Positions 1 to 36,772 of a stretch of 64,000 nucleotides of DNA are shown piece by piece (within the stretch, counting starts at the first letter, position 1; each line of letters starts with the position of its first letter). The stretch lies in assembly GCA_023974075.1 (NCBI GenBank), contig CM043801.1:31405990-31469989 (forward strand). Direction: 5' to 3'. The position numbers and the translations under genes are program-made. The DNA is from Chaenocephalus aceratus (lineage: Eukaryota; Chordata; Actinopteri; Perciformes; Channichthyidae). The notes below the pieces were generated by a model, which saw only the letters and a list, made by a program, of their open reading frames with translations, was not told the DNA's origin and made no database searches.

Positions 1-3000
1 ACTTTGCTTTGAACAACAGCATGAACGCTGAAAAAATGAGGAGGAAAAGGGAAGAGTTTCCATGGATGATTAATTAGCTTTGTTATGGACGTATAAAACT
101 GAAAAAAGATACACAGAGAGCACAATACAGTGCCTCGAACGTCAGTCACAAGCAGCTTAATGGAAATTGCATAACATAACATTAGTATGGCTACCATAAG
201 TCTTCTGCTTTATTTACATGATAATTATAAAAACATTTTTTATCAATTAAGTGAAAGTGAAAACTCGTCATACCTAAATAACAGGTCATTTGTCTTTGCT
301 TTCAATAACAGACAATATTTGTGACACAAAAATTATTCATTTTTTTTATTTTCTACCTCTGTAGCCGAGGCTCAGTGAGGCAGCTAATTGGTAAAGTGGT
401 ATGGATCGTGGTTAAAAGAAACTAACGGTCTCCAATCTCAAAGTCTTCACACACACATCGATCTCTTACCTAACATCACTTCAAAGCATAATACAAAAGT
501 CACACATCTGCTACCTTTTCTGCAAGGTCTTTATTATTATTATTTGAGTCACACCTGGCCATTTTAAGCCATTGGACATGCGACCAGTGTCCATCGTTCA
601 GTGAGGATGTTCTTGAAATATGGCAGAGCTTTTGTTCCACCTCACTCGGCTTCAAGTCCACAAAAGTCTTCATTTGCTTCCGTTAGACACTGAAAACCCC
701 TCACGCACAGACTAGTGATTCAAAGCAGACAGTTATCTACTGAGGTTTCGTTATACGTCTTACCTCAGGAGAGTACTTGCAGCACAGCGCTAACATGCAC
801 TCGTGTGACTGTACAGTAAGTAAAAGTCATTAAACAGTGAGTGGCGTGAGACATGCCTTTAGTTGAAAACCGATCCAACCCACTTAACTCACACAGTACC
901 GACGCTGTGGTCTGACCTGATTTGCTGTTGATCGTAGTGTTAATAGCAGGATGTGACCAATCACAGCAGCCTCTCTGAGCAGATGCTTCCACTCCATGTG
1001 TAATGGCTTGGTGATGTACCTGACTCTCTAAGTGGTTTCTGCTCAGCAGAGAACTCTAACTCTGTCTCCCCATCTTCTCCTCTCCCGCCCCTCTAATGCG
1101 GTAATTTGTAATCTCTTGTTACGCTTTCAAACATAAATTCATAATGCTAGGTGTGCCACGGCGAATGCGGGGAGCTTAAATTATTTACCTTTCCCCACTA
1201 TTCAGTTTATGGCCCATTATGCTGCGAAAAGGGGCGCTGCGGAGAAGACTCTCACAATGGAGAGCGCCCCATTATAAGATAAGAATACACGCATATTAAA
1301 GAGGGCTCTGATTGAAAAGGATTTCCGCTGCTCGGCCGGCTTCGTTGAAAAAGTACTTGGTAGAAATGCAGGCAGATGGGTAATGATGTTTTTGCTCTTC
1401 AGAAAGCTTTTTAACCCGTCGAGAAGCCGGTCCTGCCCAATAAACTCTTATGTGTAGAACATTTCCCACAGTGTTTGTTATTATACTGACGGTTATTTCG
1501 AGTCATGTACGAGTAAGCAGAGCTGCTGGGGTAGGTTTCTTTCTCTGCAGCTGATTGAGCATCTTCATAAGGAGGCAGAGAACCTCAGTGCGATAGCCTG
1601 TTGTCTGCCGAGTTGTGTTGGTGTGCACACGGGGCACAAGACGGTTGCCGGGGTCGTGCACTGTGTAGTAAACAATGCAGGGACGTGCTACTGAGTGTAC
1701 CACGTGCACAGACATTAATCCACTCGGGTAACCGTAGCCCTGTCTCCCGATGATGACATTTATGTACAACGAATTATTGTTAGCAATACTTTTTATCAAC
1801 ATAAGAACGAACCATGTTTGCAATTTTGCTTTTATTGAACTTAACTGCTAATGCAACGTTGTAATGCCAGATGTGTCTGTGAAATGCTCTCATTGACGCC
1901 TTGTAATACACTAAAGCATGAGCACGGGTTTATGGTCTTGTCTTGGTAACCTCACTGACTCACTGTTAACGATCATTCACCCAAACCAGTACACACTTTA
2001 ATGCACAAATATGCACAGTGTACATTTGACAAAGTGGCGGTCTACCTTTTTGGTGTACAACCCCTTCAATAAATCTACTACTTTATCTTAAGTACCCTAA
2101 TCCTACTGTCTGTCATCACGGATCACGGCTGAGCGTTGACATCTTTTCTACTCGGACTTAATTTGAAGCCTGTAACAAATATCCAGAGGCAAGACAAATG
2201 AGAGCACCACCACGGGCAGATAGGACGGCTTATAATGCAGAATCCACCGTAAGGCCCTTATCGTTTAAGTTGACACGGAGCATCGATTGTGCATAATCAC
2301 AAAGAAATGCCATAAATTACCAAACGGCTGACGCTCAATAAATCTGGGGCTCTCAGCGGCCCCTAAGGGTCCGGGGCCTAAGGGCAAGTTCTCGCTTTGC
2401 CCTTTTACTTAACCTGCGTTGCTCCTCCGTGTGACTTCTGTGTAGCATTCGGATGTACTCTTTGCGGTGAACATAATAAGCATTTATATTTTATCCAAAT
2501 TGTATTTTCCAAGTGTTATATTAATGTATTTTCTATTGTAGGTGATCGAGACAGGACCCTAGATTTACAAAAAAGTGGGCTATCTAATGATATTCAGACT
2601 GGAAACACAAATTCATGCCCACAGGCAAAAGCACTCCATGCTGCTTCTTTGAGACATTCTGTGTCCCGCTGTTGCTCGAAAGAATTAATGTTGATTATAA
2701 TTGTGATAAGCAATGCAGCAAAAATACAGAGAGCATAGCACATATTGAATTCCCCTTTAGTAAATCAAAGCCTGTTCAATTAATAATTTCAACTTGGACT
2801 TTTCTGCATTGTCTTCTGTGTCTTGCCCATGAAGACACGCTGTTATGCAGCCGATGTAACATGCGTCTTAAAAGTCCATTCATAGTGAGCTCTACTCACC
2901 TGACACCAGACTCTCCCCCCTCTAATCCGACGGGCGTACTGGGCCTCCACTTTACTTGACAGAACTTACATGAAAGCACAAACAAATCTCCTCCTCAGTC

Positions 3001-3821
3001 CAGAGATAAAGAAGTCATTAAAAATGGAGGACAGTTGAATGAGCTGAAAGAGCCGTGGATGAGAGAGAGAGTGAGGGAAATATCCTTTGTGTCTTTCTCC
3101 CTTCATTGGAGGAGCGTTAATCACTGTCCACGTTAAATTGAATATGAGTGAGATAAGCAGAGCAGCAGGGGTGTGTGGAGGGGGGTCGGGGGGGGGGGAC
3201 AATCAAGAGGAGGCAGGGCCGGGGAAGAGCCTTTAAGTCCTAATGTTTTGTTTCCTGCCTCATATCTCTGGAGAGAAGACAAGGAATTGGACAAATAAAA
3301 CTTGAAGGGATTAGAGTAATGAGACTAGGGGCCTATTGTGAAGATCAGTGCTGTTAGTTGTATCGTGGGGATTATCAACACGTTGGCTGCTTACTCCAGA
3401 GGTGTGCTGCATATAGAGTGTGTGATGGAGTGTTTGTATCCAGATGCATCCGTCACAAGCTAACATGTTCCTCCGTCAGATGTTCAACCAAAGACGTGAA
3501 CTGGTGTACAGTAGCAAACAGCTGGCGCACACATTTCTCAATGACTCCTCTTAAGGTGGAGCACCAGTGAAGTCAATGTTTGCGGCAAAAACGTGACATC
3601 TCAAAGAAGCACCAGCTGCCAACTGGTCTCCCACGAAGTGGAAATATGTTCTGTGGTTTGTGATGTACAACTAAAGTGAGTTTGCAGGAACCGGGTCAAC
3701 CTGCACCGTCAGAAAACAGACGAATGTGTGATTTTTAAGATGTAATGTATGTCCCCAAAACAGCTTGTGTGTGACGAGTAGGAAGCCACACTGACTCTCC
3801 TCTCTCTTTGTCTGTTCTCAG
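1..3821 (+). other. Upstream intron of ptprk (partial)
   Basis: No exon is recognisable here. The expected preceding D1 exon, ending in a DYINANYID-like motif, was not found in any frame, so it probably lies beyond the window. The stretch is unique-looking sequence with a G-run near 3180-3200. A block at about 1085-1350 looks like a candidate conserved non-coding element and is listed as a finding. Several small open frames occur by chance. Confidence 0.6.
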
Positions 3822-26895
<23,074 letters not shown>

Positions 26896-28480
26896 CTCGG
26901 AGCTGCTGAACCCACCAGAGACTTTGAAATTGGGACAACATTACAATACAGCAGACTGCAGCTCACATGTGTGCATTGTGCTAAGTGTGTGTACAGTATG
27001 TGTTGCTAACTGGACAGGAGCGAGGTACACACACAACCATACATGCAGCTCCTTTGACCAGCTCCCCCTTTTCCTTCTTGTCAGTGTAAATGGGGAAGGT
27101 AACAGAGTTGTACAGTGTTAAATATCGCAGCCTGTTTCTGTCAGTATCGGCTGAGGAAGCCAGCAGGAGCACAATTAAGTTGTTTTTTTCTGCTCTGCAG
27201 TGAGCCGCCTCTCTCTGGATCCTTCTTTCTCTCTGCATCGCTCTCTCTCAGCCGCCTGTAGTCCCGTGGTTGTTGCCTTGATCCTCATTGGACGATAAGC
27301 GTTAAATACTCTGTGGAATGTGATACACTGTACATAATGTGTTGATTTTATTCTCTTTTTTTTTACTTTGAAAAGTCATTTAATGCGGGAGCTCAAAGCC
27401 TAAATGTTACTAAATGTCCTGTAAATCGATGATTATTGCTTCATACTGTGTGTTGGGGACAGCTGGCTCAGTCTACATCTGCTTACCTTATTTCCTGTAC
27501 AGGGATCCAAAGCTTTATTTGCACTCCCATTTGAATTCTCGTTGTGCATATTGTACATATTTCTGTAGATTATTTATTCACAGTATGTACTTTTTTTGTG
27601 ACTCGCAGTAAGTGACAATCATATGTTCTATAGGTTTGGGTTATTGACTGTAACGTGTGCTCTCTTTTTTCTTTCTTTTGTCATCTTGTGTGACAGATCG
27701 ATTCCATTGTAAAGAAAAAAGATATTCTATAAATGTATCTACAATATGAACATTGGATTATGTGTTGATTCCTCTTGCCTGAGTGAAGTTGGAATATATG
27801 GCATTAGGGCGACATCTGTTGGAGAGATGAGGAATAACACACAGCGCCATGTTTACACTTTTTACAGGCGCCTCAGTATTAAACCGTTCATGATTGATCT
27901 CTTCAACAAAGCTGTTGTACTATTATACGAATGATGTCTTGCATACACTGTAATTGGATATAGTTGGTATGAAGCTATATTTGTTCAATGATTTTAAAAT
28001 ATAAATTTTCACAGGCTGAACAGTGACAAGATGGACCCTGATTGGACAGCAACGTTAAAACGGGTAAAATATCGTAAATCATGTCAAATGTCTTCTAATA
28101 CGCAGATTTAAGAAGAGATTTAGAGATAGTATGATATGATGTATGATAATGTTGAACAGTTGGACTCAAAATATGCTTTTTGTCATTTAAAAACACAAAA
28201 ACGATTCTAACATTTTTAAGCTGACAACTATGATTCTAATATAGGAATATAACAGTGTACTGTTAAATGTAGAGGATGGTTGACTGTCTGGTTTGAATTG
28301 GATACATTTATAGAACTAAATATATTGTCAGTGACATCTTGTAGCGTGACTGAATATTGTTTGTTTGAGTTTCACAACATGTATCCATATGTTATGTACC
28401 ACATCTATTTGGTTTTTAAGTGTGCTTTTGATAAACGCCATTCTCATTTTGTCAATTAAAAGTATGTGATGCATTGAATA
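26896..28480 (+). other. ptprk: Probable ptprk 3' UTR
   Basis: AT-rich sequence with T-runs and TGTA-type motifs follows the stop codon, and no other gene is seen. A candidate poly(A) signal ATTAAA lies at 28455-28460, with GT-rich sequence (gtatgtgatg) just after. Another ATTAAA near 27878 could be used instead, so the 3' limit is uncertain. Confidence 0.4.
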
Positions 28481-29196
28481 CAGGAGGAACACATCAGGAA
28501 ACAAAAGAGTGAGACTCCATTACTACAAGTCTTACATTTTTTTCTGGAAAAAATGTTACATGAAGAAGTTGTATTTACCAAGTTGTATTTACCAAGTCTA
28601 AACATATTGGAGAACACATGATGTATACATATTTTGTCCATTCAAATGAAAAGTATTTGCAAAAAAGTAAATCCGTTGAATCTCAATTTTAGATCCATTT
28701 GGATCTCTGCCCTCTGATTTATGGGGGTGTGTTTCCCCCTGGTGGAGTAACCTGTTCCTACACCAACTCATGCACAGAAGCGAATGACCCAGTGAATGTA
28801 ACATTATTCATTCAGTTGCACTCATGACATGAGACTGTGTTCAAAACATTGTAATGTTACTGGTAACCTATTTTAGGTCTCTCATACATGAGGTGCTCGT
28901 AATATATTTTATTAGTAGATGTCTCTGGGAAGTCGACATCAAGCTTAATTTTAACGGGAATCTATAGGTGTAGAGATATAATTATTGACTACTGGCCCAC
29001 AAATATAACGATTAAAAGTTCCAGTATACTGAGACGCAAATACTATCTTCATATTACTTATTTTTTAGCAATGATTCAGCAAATTAGCTCTTAGCACTTT
29101 TGTGTAAACTCTTACCTCCCTGTGGGCAGTGTTGGAACTGCACACAGTATCTTCAATAACTAGTTTAATGGACAACTTCTGCTCTTCTACTGTTAA

Positions 29197-29557
29197 TAAA
29201 GGAATACTTCACCCACAAAGTGATAATTTGTATATAATTTACTCACTCTTATTTACCTGAATTATTGAGAAAAAACTAAAGTGATGAATTGAGGCCGCAA
29301 AACATCTGTTTACAAACTCTCATACAACCTAGCTCACTACTTCCTAAAGATACATTTTCTTTGTCAAGATCAAGCTGAGTTCAACTATGGGACGGTGTGA
29401 GCATTTTTGCTTAAATCTTTCTACTTAAAACACCTTTACGTAAAAGGTGTCAAGATTGCAGAGGCATACTGTTCACCTGTGTTAATTGTCTCCTAAACAT
29501 AACACTGGTGGAGTAATTGATATACACGTTATCATTTTGGGGGTACTGTATTCCTTA
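29197..29557. mobile_element. MITE, about 360 bp
   Basis: The left end taaaggaatacttcacccac and the reverse complement of the right end, taaggaatacagtaccccca, are imperfect inverted repeats (both then run into a(a/g)tgataa). This is a common teleost element type. No transposase is present. Confidence 0.6.
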
Positions 29558-30639
29558 CATCAATACATTTCTAGGGTTTTTAAATCTGGAACATGCATTA
29601 ATTAAAAGTGAGTACAGCAATGGGAGCTAATTAGATTCTGCTTTGAAACAATGTAAAGAAAGACAAAGTGTGGCGACAGCTGCAGCACACTTGAAGCTTT
29701 TGACCACAAGAGGTCAGTGTAAAAAATCTTTTCCATTGGTATTATGCAGAGAAATAATGAAATAAAGGTGTTTTAATTGGGCATACATTATGCATGCACT
29801 GTGCATCTTTCTTTTGCAATTCTACAGTTAATAGTCCCAGATATAAACCCTCGGACTTGGCAACTTATTAACAACTCACTATGTGCACAATTTCCATCTT
29901 TACCTGCATTGCATATTAAAAGATCCATGACGGACTGAGCTCTTGGCATCCTAATTCTTAAAAAATGTAATTTTAGGCTTGTGTTAGCCCTTATTGCACG
30001 GTCTGTCTCTAGCAGGGCCTTGAAGAATCCCTCTTGGACAGAGGAAGGAATCTCTGGCACATCTTCATGAAGCTGAGGCCTCGTCTTTCCCCCTCACACA
30101 GTGTTCCAGTCGGTCAGAGCTGCAGGCGCTGTGGCACCAGGGAAGGTTTCATATTTCATTGCAGGACTGAATTATTTCTCTGTTCACACAAGGACACCGG
30201 GGGAGTGGAGGAGTTGGAGTGAGGGAGATGGAGGAGACTGGGAGCCGCTCTGCTGCTGCTGGGTGAGTTTACTCCAGATGTTCCCTGAGACAAAGTCCAG
30301 AAGCACAGGGACAACATCTGGACTCACAAACACAGAACAATGTGTGCCTATGCAATCCTTAACTGAGATTTGTACCATTTGTATGCAAAAAATTATAATC
30401 AAAAGCCAAGAAAGTGCATTAGTTTATTTCTGAGTCCTCCTCTTATTCGGCTGGGCTTCAGGCACACACACAGATACATTTGTTTTCCTAATGATGTTTA
30501 GAAAACCGTGTCAATAAATGATTTGCTGTATGCATGGATAGATTACTGAACACTCCAACCAAGCAAAGGCCCAGGGGGAGCTGGTGGGCATATTCTGTTC
30601 AATGTGATGTAGTATTCAGTATAATATCTGTGCAGAGCA

Positions 30640-30950
30640 GTGTCGGCAAAAATACATGAATATCAAAAAGAAACTCAAAACAACTGCCAAACGATGCAGA
30701 ACAACCACAATGAAACTTAAAATGACCAAAAGAGATACAAAACAACCGGAAAAAGACTTGTGATGATACAAAATAATGAAAACAACTATAAAAATTAGAC
30801 AAAACATCCTCAAGATGCAAACCAACATCTTAGAGACACAGAAAGACCACAAAGAGACACTAAAAGACCACATTCAAAATGTTATAATGCTCAAAACATT
30901 CTCAAGAAGGAACACAGACCCTCAGAACAACCCTAACTAAACACATTCAA
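30640..30950. repeat. Degenerate A-rich tandem repeat
   Basis: Variants of acaaaacaaccacaaagagac recur at roughly 20-30 bp spacing. The array is strand-biased: A-rich and almost free of T and G. Confidence 0.6.
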
Positions 30951-31759
30951 AAATATAAATACAACTAATTCTCATAGCTTTATTCCATAACCTCTAATGT
31001 AATTTGACAGTGGGTTCGGTCATTTTGCGAGAATCAAGTTTCACATTTTCCAAAATGGTAGGTATTACATTGGGGCATACATTTTGTATGAGATGCAACA
31101 GAGCAGAGCAAGGGTACTGCTGCAGATGCATCAATTCTGTTTGTGTAGCATCCCATGTCCAGGAGATGGCAGCGCAGAGCAGCAGCTTACGCACACGCAC
31201 ACACATACACACGCACACGCACGATGTCAGCTAAAGGCAACAGCAGCTAGTCGAGAACCCTCTTCACTCTGTTATACTCCCAATTTGTCCTAAATCTCCA
31301 CTGGCACGCTCATATTCAAATGAAGTCATTAACATGTTATTCCCCAAAGATAATATTTCATTAAACCGGGAAATAAATTAGAGTTCTGGAATGAGTTAAA
31401 TGATCGGATAATGAAGGTGATGATGAGTATAAAAGCAGATATTTCATACAATTTAAAGTATGTGTTCTAATGCTAATAATCGCACACTTCTCAATGTATA
31501 TCTAGATGTATGTTAGCCTTTTAATTTGTCTCTATCTTGAATAATATGCATGTTTAATTGATGAGCATCATATTTTCTCACACTTAGTGTCCTCTGTGCT
31601 GATGTAACAATGCAATGAAATAGCCAATGAATTATTAATAACTCCACGATTGCCGATGAAACACTAAGCGGTGTACTTTCTCATAATCAAGGTGCTCGCT
31701 GAAAGTGCAGCCTCCTCTAAAAGAACCCTCCAGCACTCTCACATACACCACTGCGGATT

Positions 31760-31761
<2 letters not shown>

Positions 31762-31837
<76 letters not shown>
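31762..31837. repeat. (AC)n microsatellite
   Basis: About 38 uninterrupted AC units. Confidence 0.95.
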
Positions 31838-31840
<3 letters not shown>

Positions 31841-34735
31841 CAAGGGGTAGCTGAAGCAACTGGAGCACAACAGCCTGTGTCCATCTCCAGGGACCGGATT
31901 ATCTTTGTTCCCTCTATCTCTCTCTCCCTCTGCCTGCCTTCATCTATTTACCAACCCTCACTCACACTCTTTTTTTCCCTGAAACAATTGAACAGAATGA
32001 ACTGTGAATCTGTGACACCACAAGTAGACATCTTGTTCACTTGCCCTCATGTGGCTTTCCATTCTGTGTATTTTAATATTCAACAGAGTGGGATTAGATT
32101 CATCATCTTTACACAATCTGAATTAGTTTAAATATCTGTAGTTTTGATAGGGATTTTATATAGTTTATACTTCTGTATGCTAGTTTTTCTCCTGGAGAAT
32201 GATGCAGCAGATGTTTTGAGCTGACTTCTGAAAAATCCAGCGTATTTGCTTTCAATTTCAGCCATCGAGCGCTTGCCAAGGCGGAGCGAGCGATCAATCA
32301 ATGGTCCAGCAGCTCAACATACAAAAAGCGCCCCTGTCGAGCCCTCGCATCCGAGGTGAATCCATATCTCATATCTCCTCCATTTTCATGCAGATGGAGG
32401 AGAGGAGAGAGTAAGATGTCTGTGCTCTCCTGACATTGTTCCCCCTGACAGTTTGATGTGATTGCATTGTCACAGTTTGCTGGCGCTGTAGTATACTCTG
32501 GATTAGAGGCTGCATGAGACAGGCCTGAAACAGCGTTCCTGGGTACAGCTGTGGCCTGCATATTTCAGGAGTTTAAGACTACATATTTTAGAAGTTGCAA
32601 GCTTAGTGTCAACCCACAAGTGGATAGCCTAGTTTGGTGTATGACTGGCCTTTTTAATCACTTCTCCCTCTCTTTTAGGATTTCCATCAAGCAAAAACAT
32701 GTATGCACTAACACGCACATGCATAAACGCTGGTGTCGGAATTCAATCCCCATCATGTCAAAAATCCTCAAGATGCAAGACAATATTGGGGATCTACCCG
32801 AAGGTCAAGTCGTCTTCAAAGTAAATCTAATTTCTGACGACTCTGCCCCCATGTTGCCGTGGCAGCCAACAGCCCCTCTCTGCATAATGATCAGTCTGTT
32901 GCCATAGCAGCCCCGTGGAGCTTTCCTGCCACTCAGTCTAGCAGAGAAGACGAGTGAACCGGCGGTGCCCCCATCCGGAGAGGCCTGCATGTCTTCATCT
33001 GTTGCCATGGCACCGTAATAGCGTTCTGGATGGATTTGGCATGGCAGGGAGTCAGACCCTTTATCTTCCGACGCATTATATTGAGCCGAGCTCGCCTGTG
33101 TTTAGCCACTCGCAACATGGGGAGCAGACAAAAGGAGCAGAAGGGGGAGAAGGTGGATGTCAGGATGGTGTTTCTATATCCAGATCTGGAGTGGCGGTGC
33201 TGGGCTTAGATGTGCGGCGAGCTCATCAGGTGCTAATTAGGTGCTACATAGAGATGGTGTATGTTGGGGAGACATGGCTGACTAACCTGAGGTGGACTCT
33301 GCAGCTGACTCACTTTGTTAGGATCAGTGGTTTTGTGCAGTCATACGGCGCGTTTGCAGTGATGAGTCGTGAAAGAAGGACAGCAAGGCTAGCTAGACTT
33401 TAAAATAGAGTGGACATTTTTAAAAAGGAAAGGTGTTTAAAGGGCCAGTACCACCACAATACTGTTTCCATTTTACATTGGAGAAGGAATTGTGCAAATT
33501 GACATGCTGACAGTTGGTTCTTTGGATTCCCCATAACCAATCAGACTATTATCAGACTGACTGGGGCACTGATTTTAATAATAATTAAAGCTTTTTTTCA
33601 TACATTTCTATCATGTTGGAGTTGGGAGATGGAGGAGACTCGGAGCCGCTCTGGGATCAATTCCTCCCAAAAAATCGAACTACTCATATAGCTACCACGT
33701 GTAAATAGGTTTGAACATTTTGCAAATGTGGCTAACCTCCCAGATTCATTATTTACGCATAGCATCTAAATAAAAAAGAAACATGAGCCACAGCGTGAAC
33801 ATATTCCATTGTCCCTACAGCTTTTCTTATATGGTGGGATAATAAATACTTCACTGCAAAATGGTACATTACATAACAGTCTCTTAGACGTTAACCTTGT
33901 AGCGTATTATGGGGCCAATCAAAGGGTGAAGGTTGTTTACTGCCAGTGCTTCACCCGCTGGGCTTTGCTTGTGAGATGATGGCGGTGCTGGGACTACTTC
34001 CTCCTGACATGTGTTAACCTCACTCTGAGGGCACAGGGGTTGTGCATGGTGATGGATGTTTGTGGGATCTGCTGTTTACCTGCTCAGACGTGGAATAAAA
34101 TACATTTAGCTCAATATCTCACAACATGGGAGGAGCGTCATCTTTGTATTTTTAAAGGACGTCTTTGTTGGTGTGTTGCTTCCTCCTTGTCGTCCAATGG
34201 GAATAACTTGTTAGAGGTCTAGTAAAAGCGCCACTGTCCATAATCCTGTTATTTGACACTGGAGTGTGTGGAGGTCTCATGGCATGACCCCTCTGTGTTA
34301 AAGCTCCTCTCTCTGGTCTGTCTGAAGGTCAAGAAGATGGGGAATACTTTAGGAAATATTTTTTGTTGCAACTTAGTCAAACGTGCCATCCACTGAATGG
34401 ATAAAAGTCCTTCTTATTTAAAAGTAGGACCTAACTTGTCAATTGTTCATCCAAATGCAGTGCACAGTTTATCTAAATATTCACAAAATCAGCTCAAGAA
34501 AATGCAAATGAATGTGCGTTCCCATTAGCCAACATTAGGAGTTGACGGATTTGAGATTAGCAGCTGCTACAATGAACCATTGAAGAGGAATGTTGTAAAT
34601 TGAGGAATATAGTACTCTCCTTGTGCTCCAAACAGATCTAATGTTTTCCTCTGCCATGTTTTATTGGCTTCAGTGACGAATAAGCCACATGCTTCACACG
34701 CATCATCATCTATTAATGAGTTATAATTCTCTTTC

Positions 34736-35088
34736 TGTTACGGTGTGTGCAGGAAGCAGGGCCCAAATGCAGATTAAAGTGTCAAAAATATCTCCTTTAT
34801 TTCAAGGCTATACTATAAAGACAGAACAGAACACTCACCGAAGACCAGGTCATAACACAAGACGAACCGACAAAGACAGACAGAAAAACCAGAACTTAAA
34901 TACACACGAGACTAATCATGCAAGACACAGGTGAGGAGGGAGGAGAAAACACAGGGACACCAGGTGAACACAATCGGGAATCAGGGAGGGAAAACAGACA
35001 GAAGGCAACAGGCAAAACAGGAGGTGAACACTTTTCACAACAAAACAGGAAACCAAAGACAGAAAAAGACAAGACAAAACACAACACA
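34736..35088 (-). repeat. LTR (3' LTR on minus strand), 353 bp
   Basis: TG...CA bounded. It is paired with the copy at 36773 and lacks 4 bp (aaac/caaa context) found in that copy. Confidence 0.75.
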
Positions 35089-35104
35089 GCACTCCCGGCG
35101 AGAC

Positions 35105-36330
35105 AGATGATGGCGGGGCCTCCAACAGAACTGGACAAGGGGTTGGCAGTACCCCCGGCAGGACAGGTGATGGTGGGGCCTCCAACTGGACTGGACATAG
35201 AGCTGGCAGGATCCCCAGCGGAATCTCCAAAGGCACGGGACATAGAGTTGGCAGGACCCCCGATAGAAGAGTAGTCGACGGGCCTCCAACGGGACAGGAC
35301 AAGGGATTGGCAGGACCCCCGGCAGAAGAGTAGTTGACGGGCCTCCAACGGGACAGGACACAGGGTTGGCAGGACCCCCGGCAGGAGAGTAGTCGTCGGG
35401 GCCTCCAACGGAACAAGACACAGGGTTGGCAGGACCCCCGGCAGAAGAGTAATCGGCGGGACCCCCAACGGGACAGGAAATAGGGTTGGCATGACCCCCG
35501 GCAGGAGAGTAGTCGGCGGGGCCTCCAACGGGACAAGACACAGGGTTGGCAGGACCCCCGGCAGGAGAGTAGTCGGCGCGGCCTCCAACGGGACAAGACA
35601 CAGGGTTGGCAGGACCCCCGGCAGGAGAGTAGTCGGCAGGGCCTCCAACGGAACAAGACACAGGGTTGGCAGGACCCCCGGCAGGAGAGTAGTCGGCGCG
35701 GCCTCCAACGGGACAAGACACAGGGTTGGCAGGACCCCCGGCAGGAGAGTAGTCGGCGGGGCCTCCAACGGAACAAGACACAGGGTTGGCAGGACTCCCG
35801 GCAGGAGAGTAGGCGGCGGGGCCTCCAACGGCACAGGACATAGGGTTGGCAGGACCCCCGGCAGGAGAGTAGTCGGCAGGACCCCCAACGGGACAGGACA
35901 TAGGGTTGGCAGGACTCCCAGCAGGAGAGTAGTCGGTGGGGCCCCCAACAGGACAAGACACAGGGTTGGCAGGACCCCCGGCAGGAGAGTAGTCGGCGGG
36001 GCCTCCAACGGGACAAGACACAGGGTTGGCAGAACCCCCGGCAGGAGAGTAGTCGGAGGGGCCTCCAACGGCACAGGACTTAGGGTTGGCAGGACCCCCA
36101 GTGGAACCTCCAACGGTACAGGACATAGGGTTGGCAGGACCCCCGGCAGAAGAGCAGTCTGCGGGACCTCCAACGGCACAGGACATGGGGTTGGCAGGAC
36201 CCCCGGCAGAAGAGCAGTCTGCGGGACCTCCAACAGCTCAGGACATCGTGTTGGCAGGACCCCCGGCAGAAGAGTAGTCTGCGGGACCTCCAACGGCACA
36301 TGATTAGGGACTAGAGTGGAAACTCTATGG
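35105..36330. repeat. 60-bp minisatellite, about 20 units
   Basis: The unit runs gcctccaacgggacaagaca, cagggttggcaggacccccg, gcaggagagtagtcggcggg. It is in perfect 60-bp register from about 35281 to 36060, with more diverged units at both ends and one 36-bp partial unit near 36085-36120. Because 60 is a multiple of three, several frames on both strands stay open and give long repetitive ORFs (482 codons on minus, 270 on plus). I do not regard these as genes. Confidence 0.9.
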
Positions 36331-36772
36331 CACTTTGGGCTCATGCTGCTAACCTGGCCTTGCGACTTCTTCTTTTAGGAGCCGTTTGGAGGATCTGTGG
36401 ACTTCCAAAAGCCAGACGAGTACCAGCGAATGGCTCCTGGACTGTAGCAAACACTGGGTGAGAAGCAGGGGCTGACGCCAGACGGACCACACCGATGCGT
36501 GTGGTATCAAAAAGGGAATTGGGAGACCTGGGTCTATCAGGATCGGGAAAACAAACCGTGAGGTAATCCAAAAGCCAGGCAGGTAAGAATTTAACCAAAT
36601 ATTGATTCTTCATTGTAAGGTTGAATGCTTCTGCCAGAGCAGCATCTCGCTGTTGAACCCTGACTGTTGAGCTCCTATCTATCGATGAGCGCAGTCAGAC
36701 AAAGAAAAGGTATAATCCAATAGTTCCTGCTCAAACGGATCTGCTGGGCCCATATCTCAGGTCGGTTCGTAA

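Larger units (their letters stand above)
28481..34735. other. Intergenic region: mostly unique, with MITE and satellite-like sequence
   Basis: No gene can be supported here. It contains a MITE at 29197-29557, a degenerate tandem repeat at about 30640-30950 and an (AC)n array at 31762-31837. A stretch of about 28 bp (gggagatggaggagact(g/c)ggagc) is found near 30227 and again near 33628. The remaining open frames lack recognisable domains. Confidence 0.55.

Noticed and set aside
32954..33403. 149-codon plus-strand ORF
   Set aside because: The composition is unremarkable, with no motif and no promoter or splice context. It is compatible with chance in a GC-richer patch.
34896..36344. Long minus-strand ORF of 482 codons and a 270-codon plus-strand ORF, both highly repetitive
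   Set aside because: Both come from a 60-bp tandem repeat whose length is a multiple of three, so frames without a stop in one unit stay open. There is no recognisable domain, and the array lies inside an LTR element.
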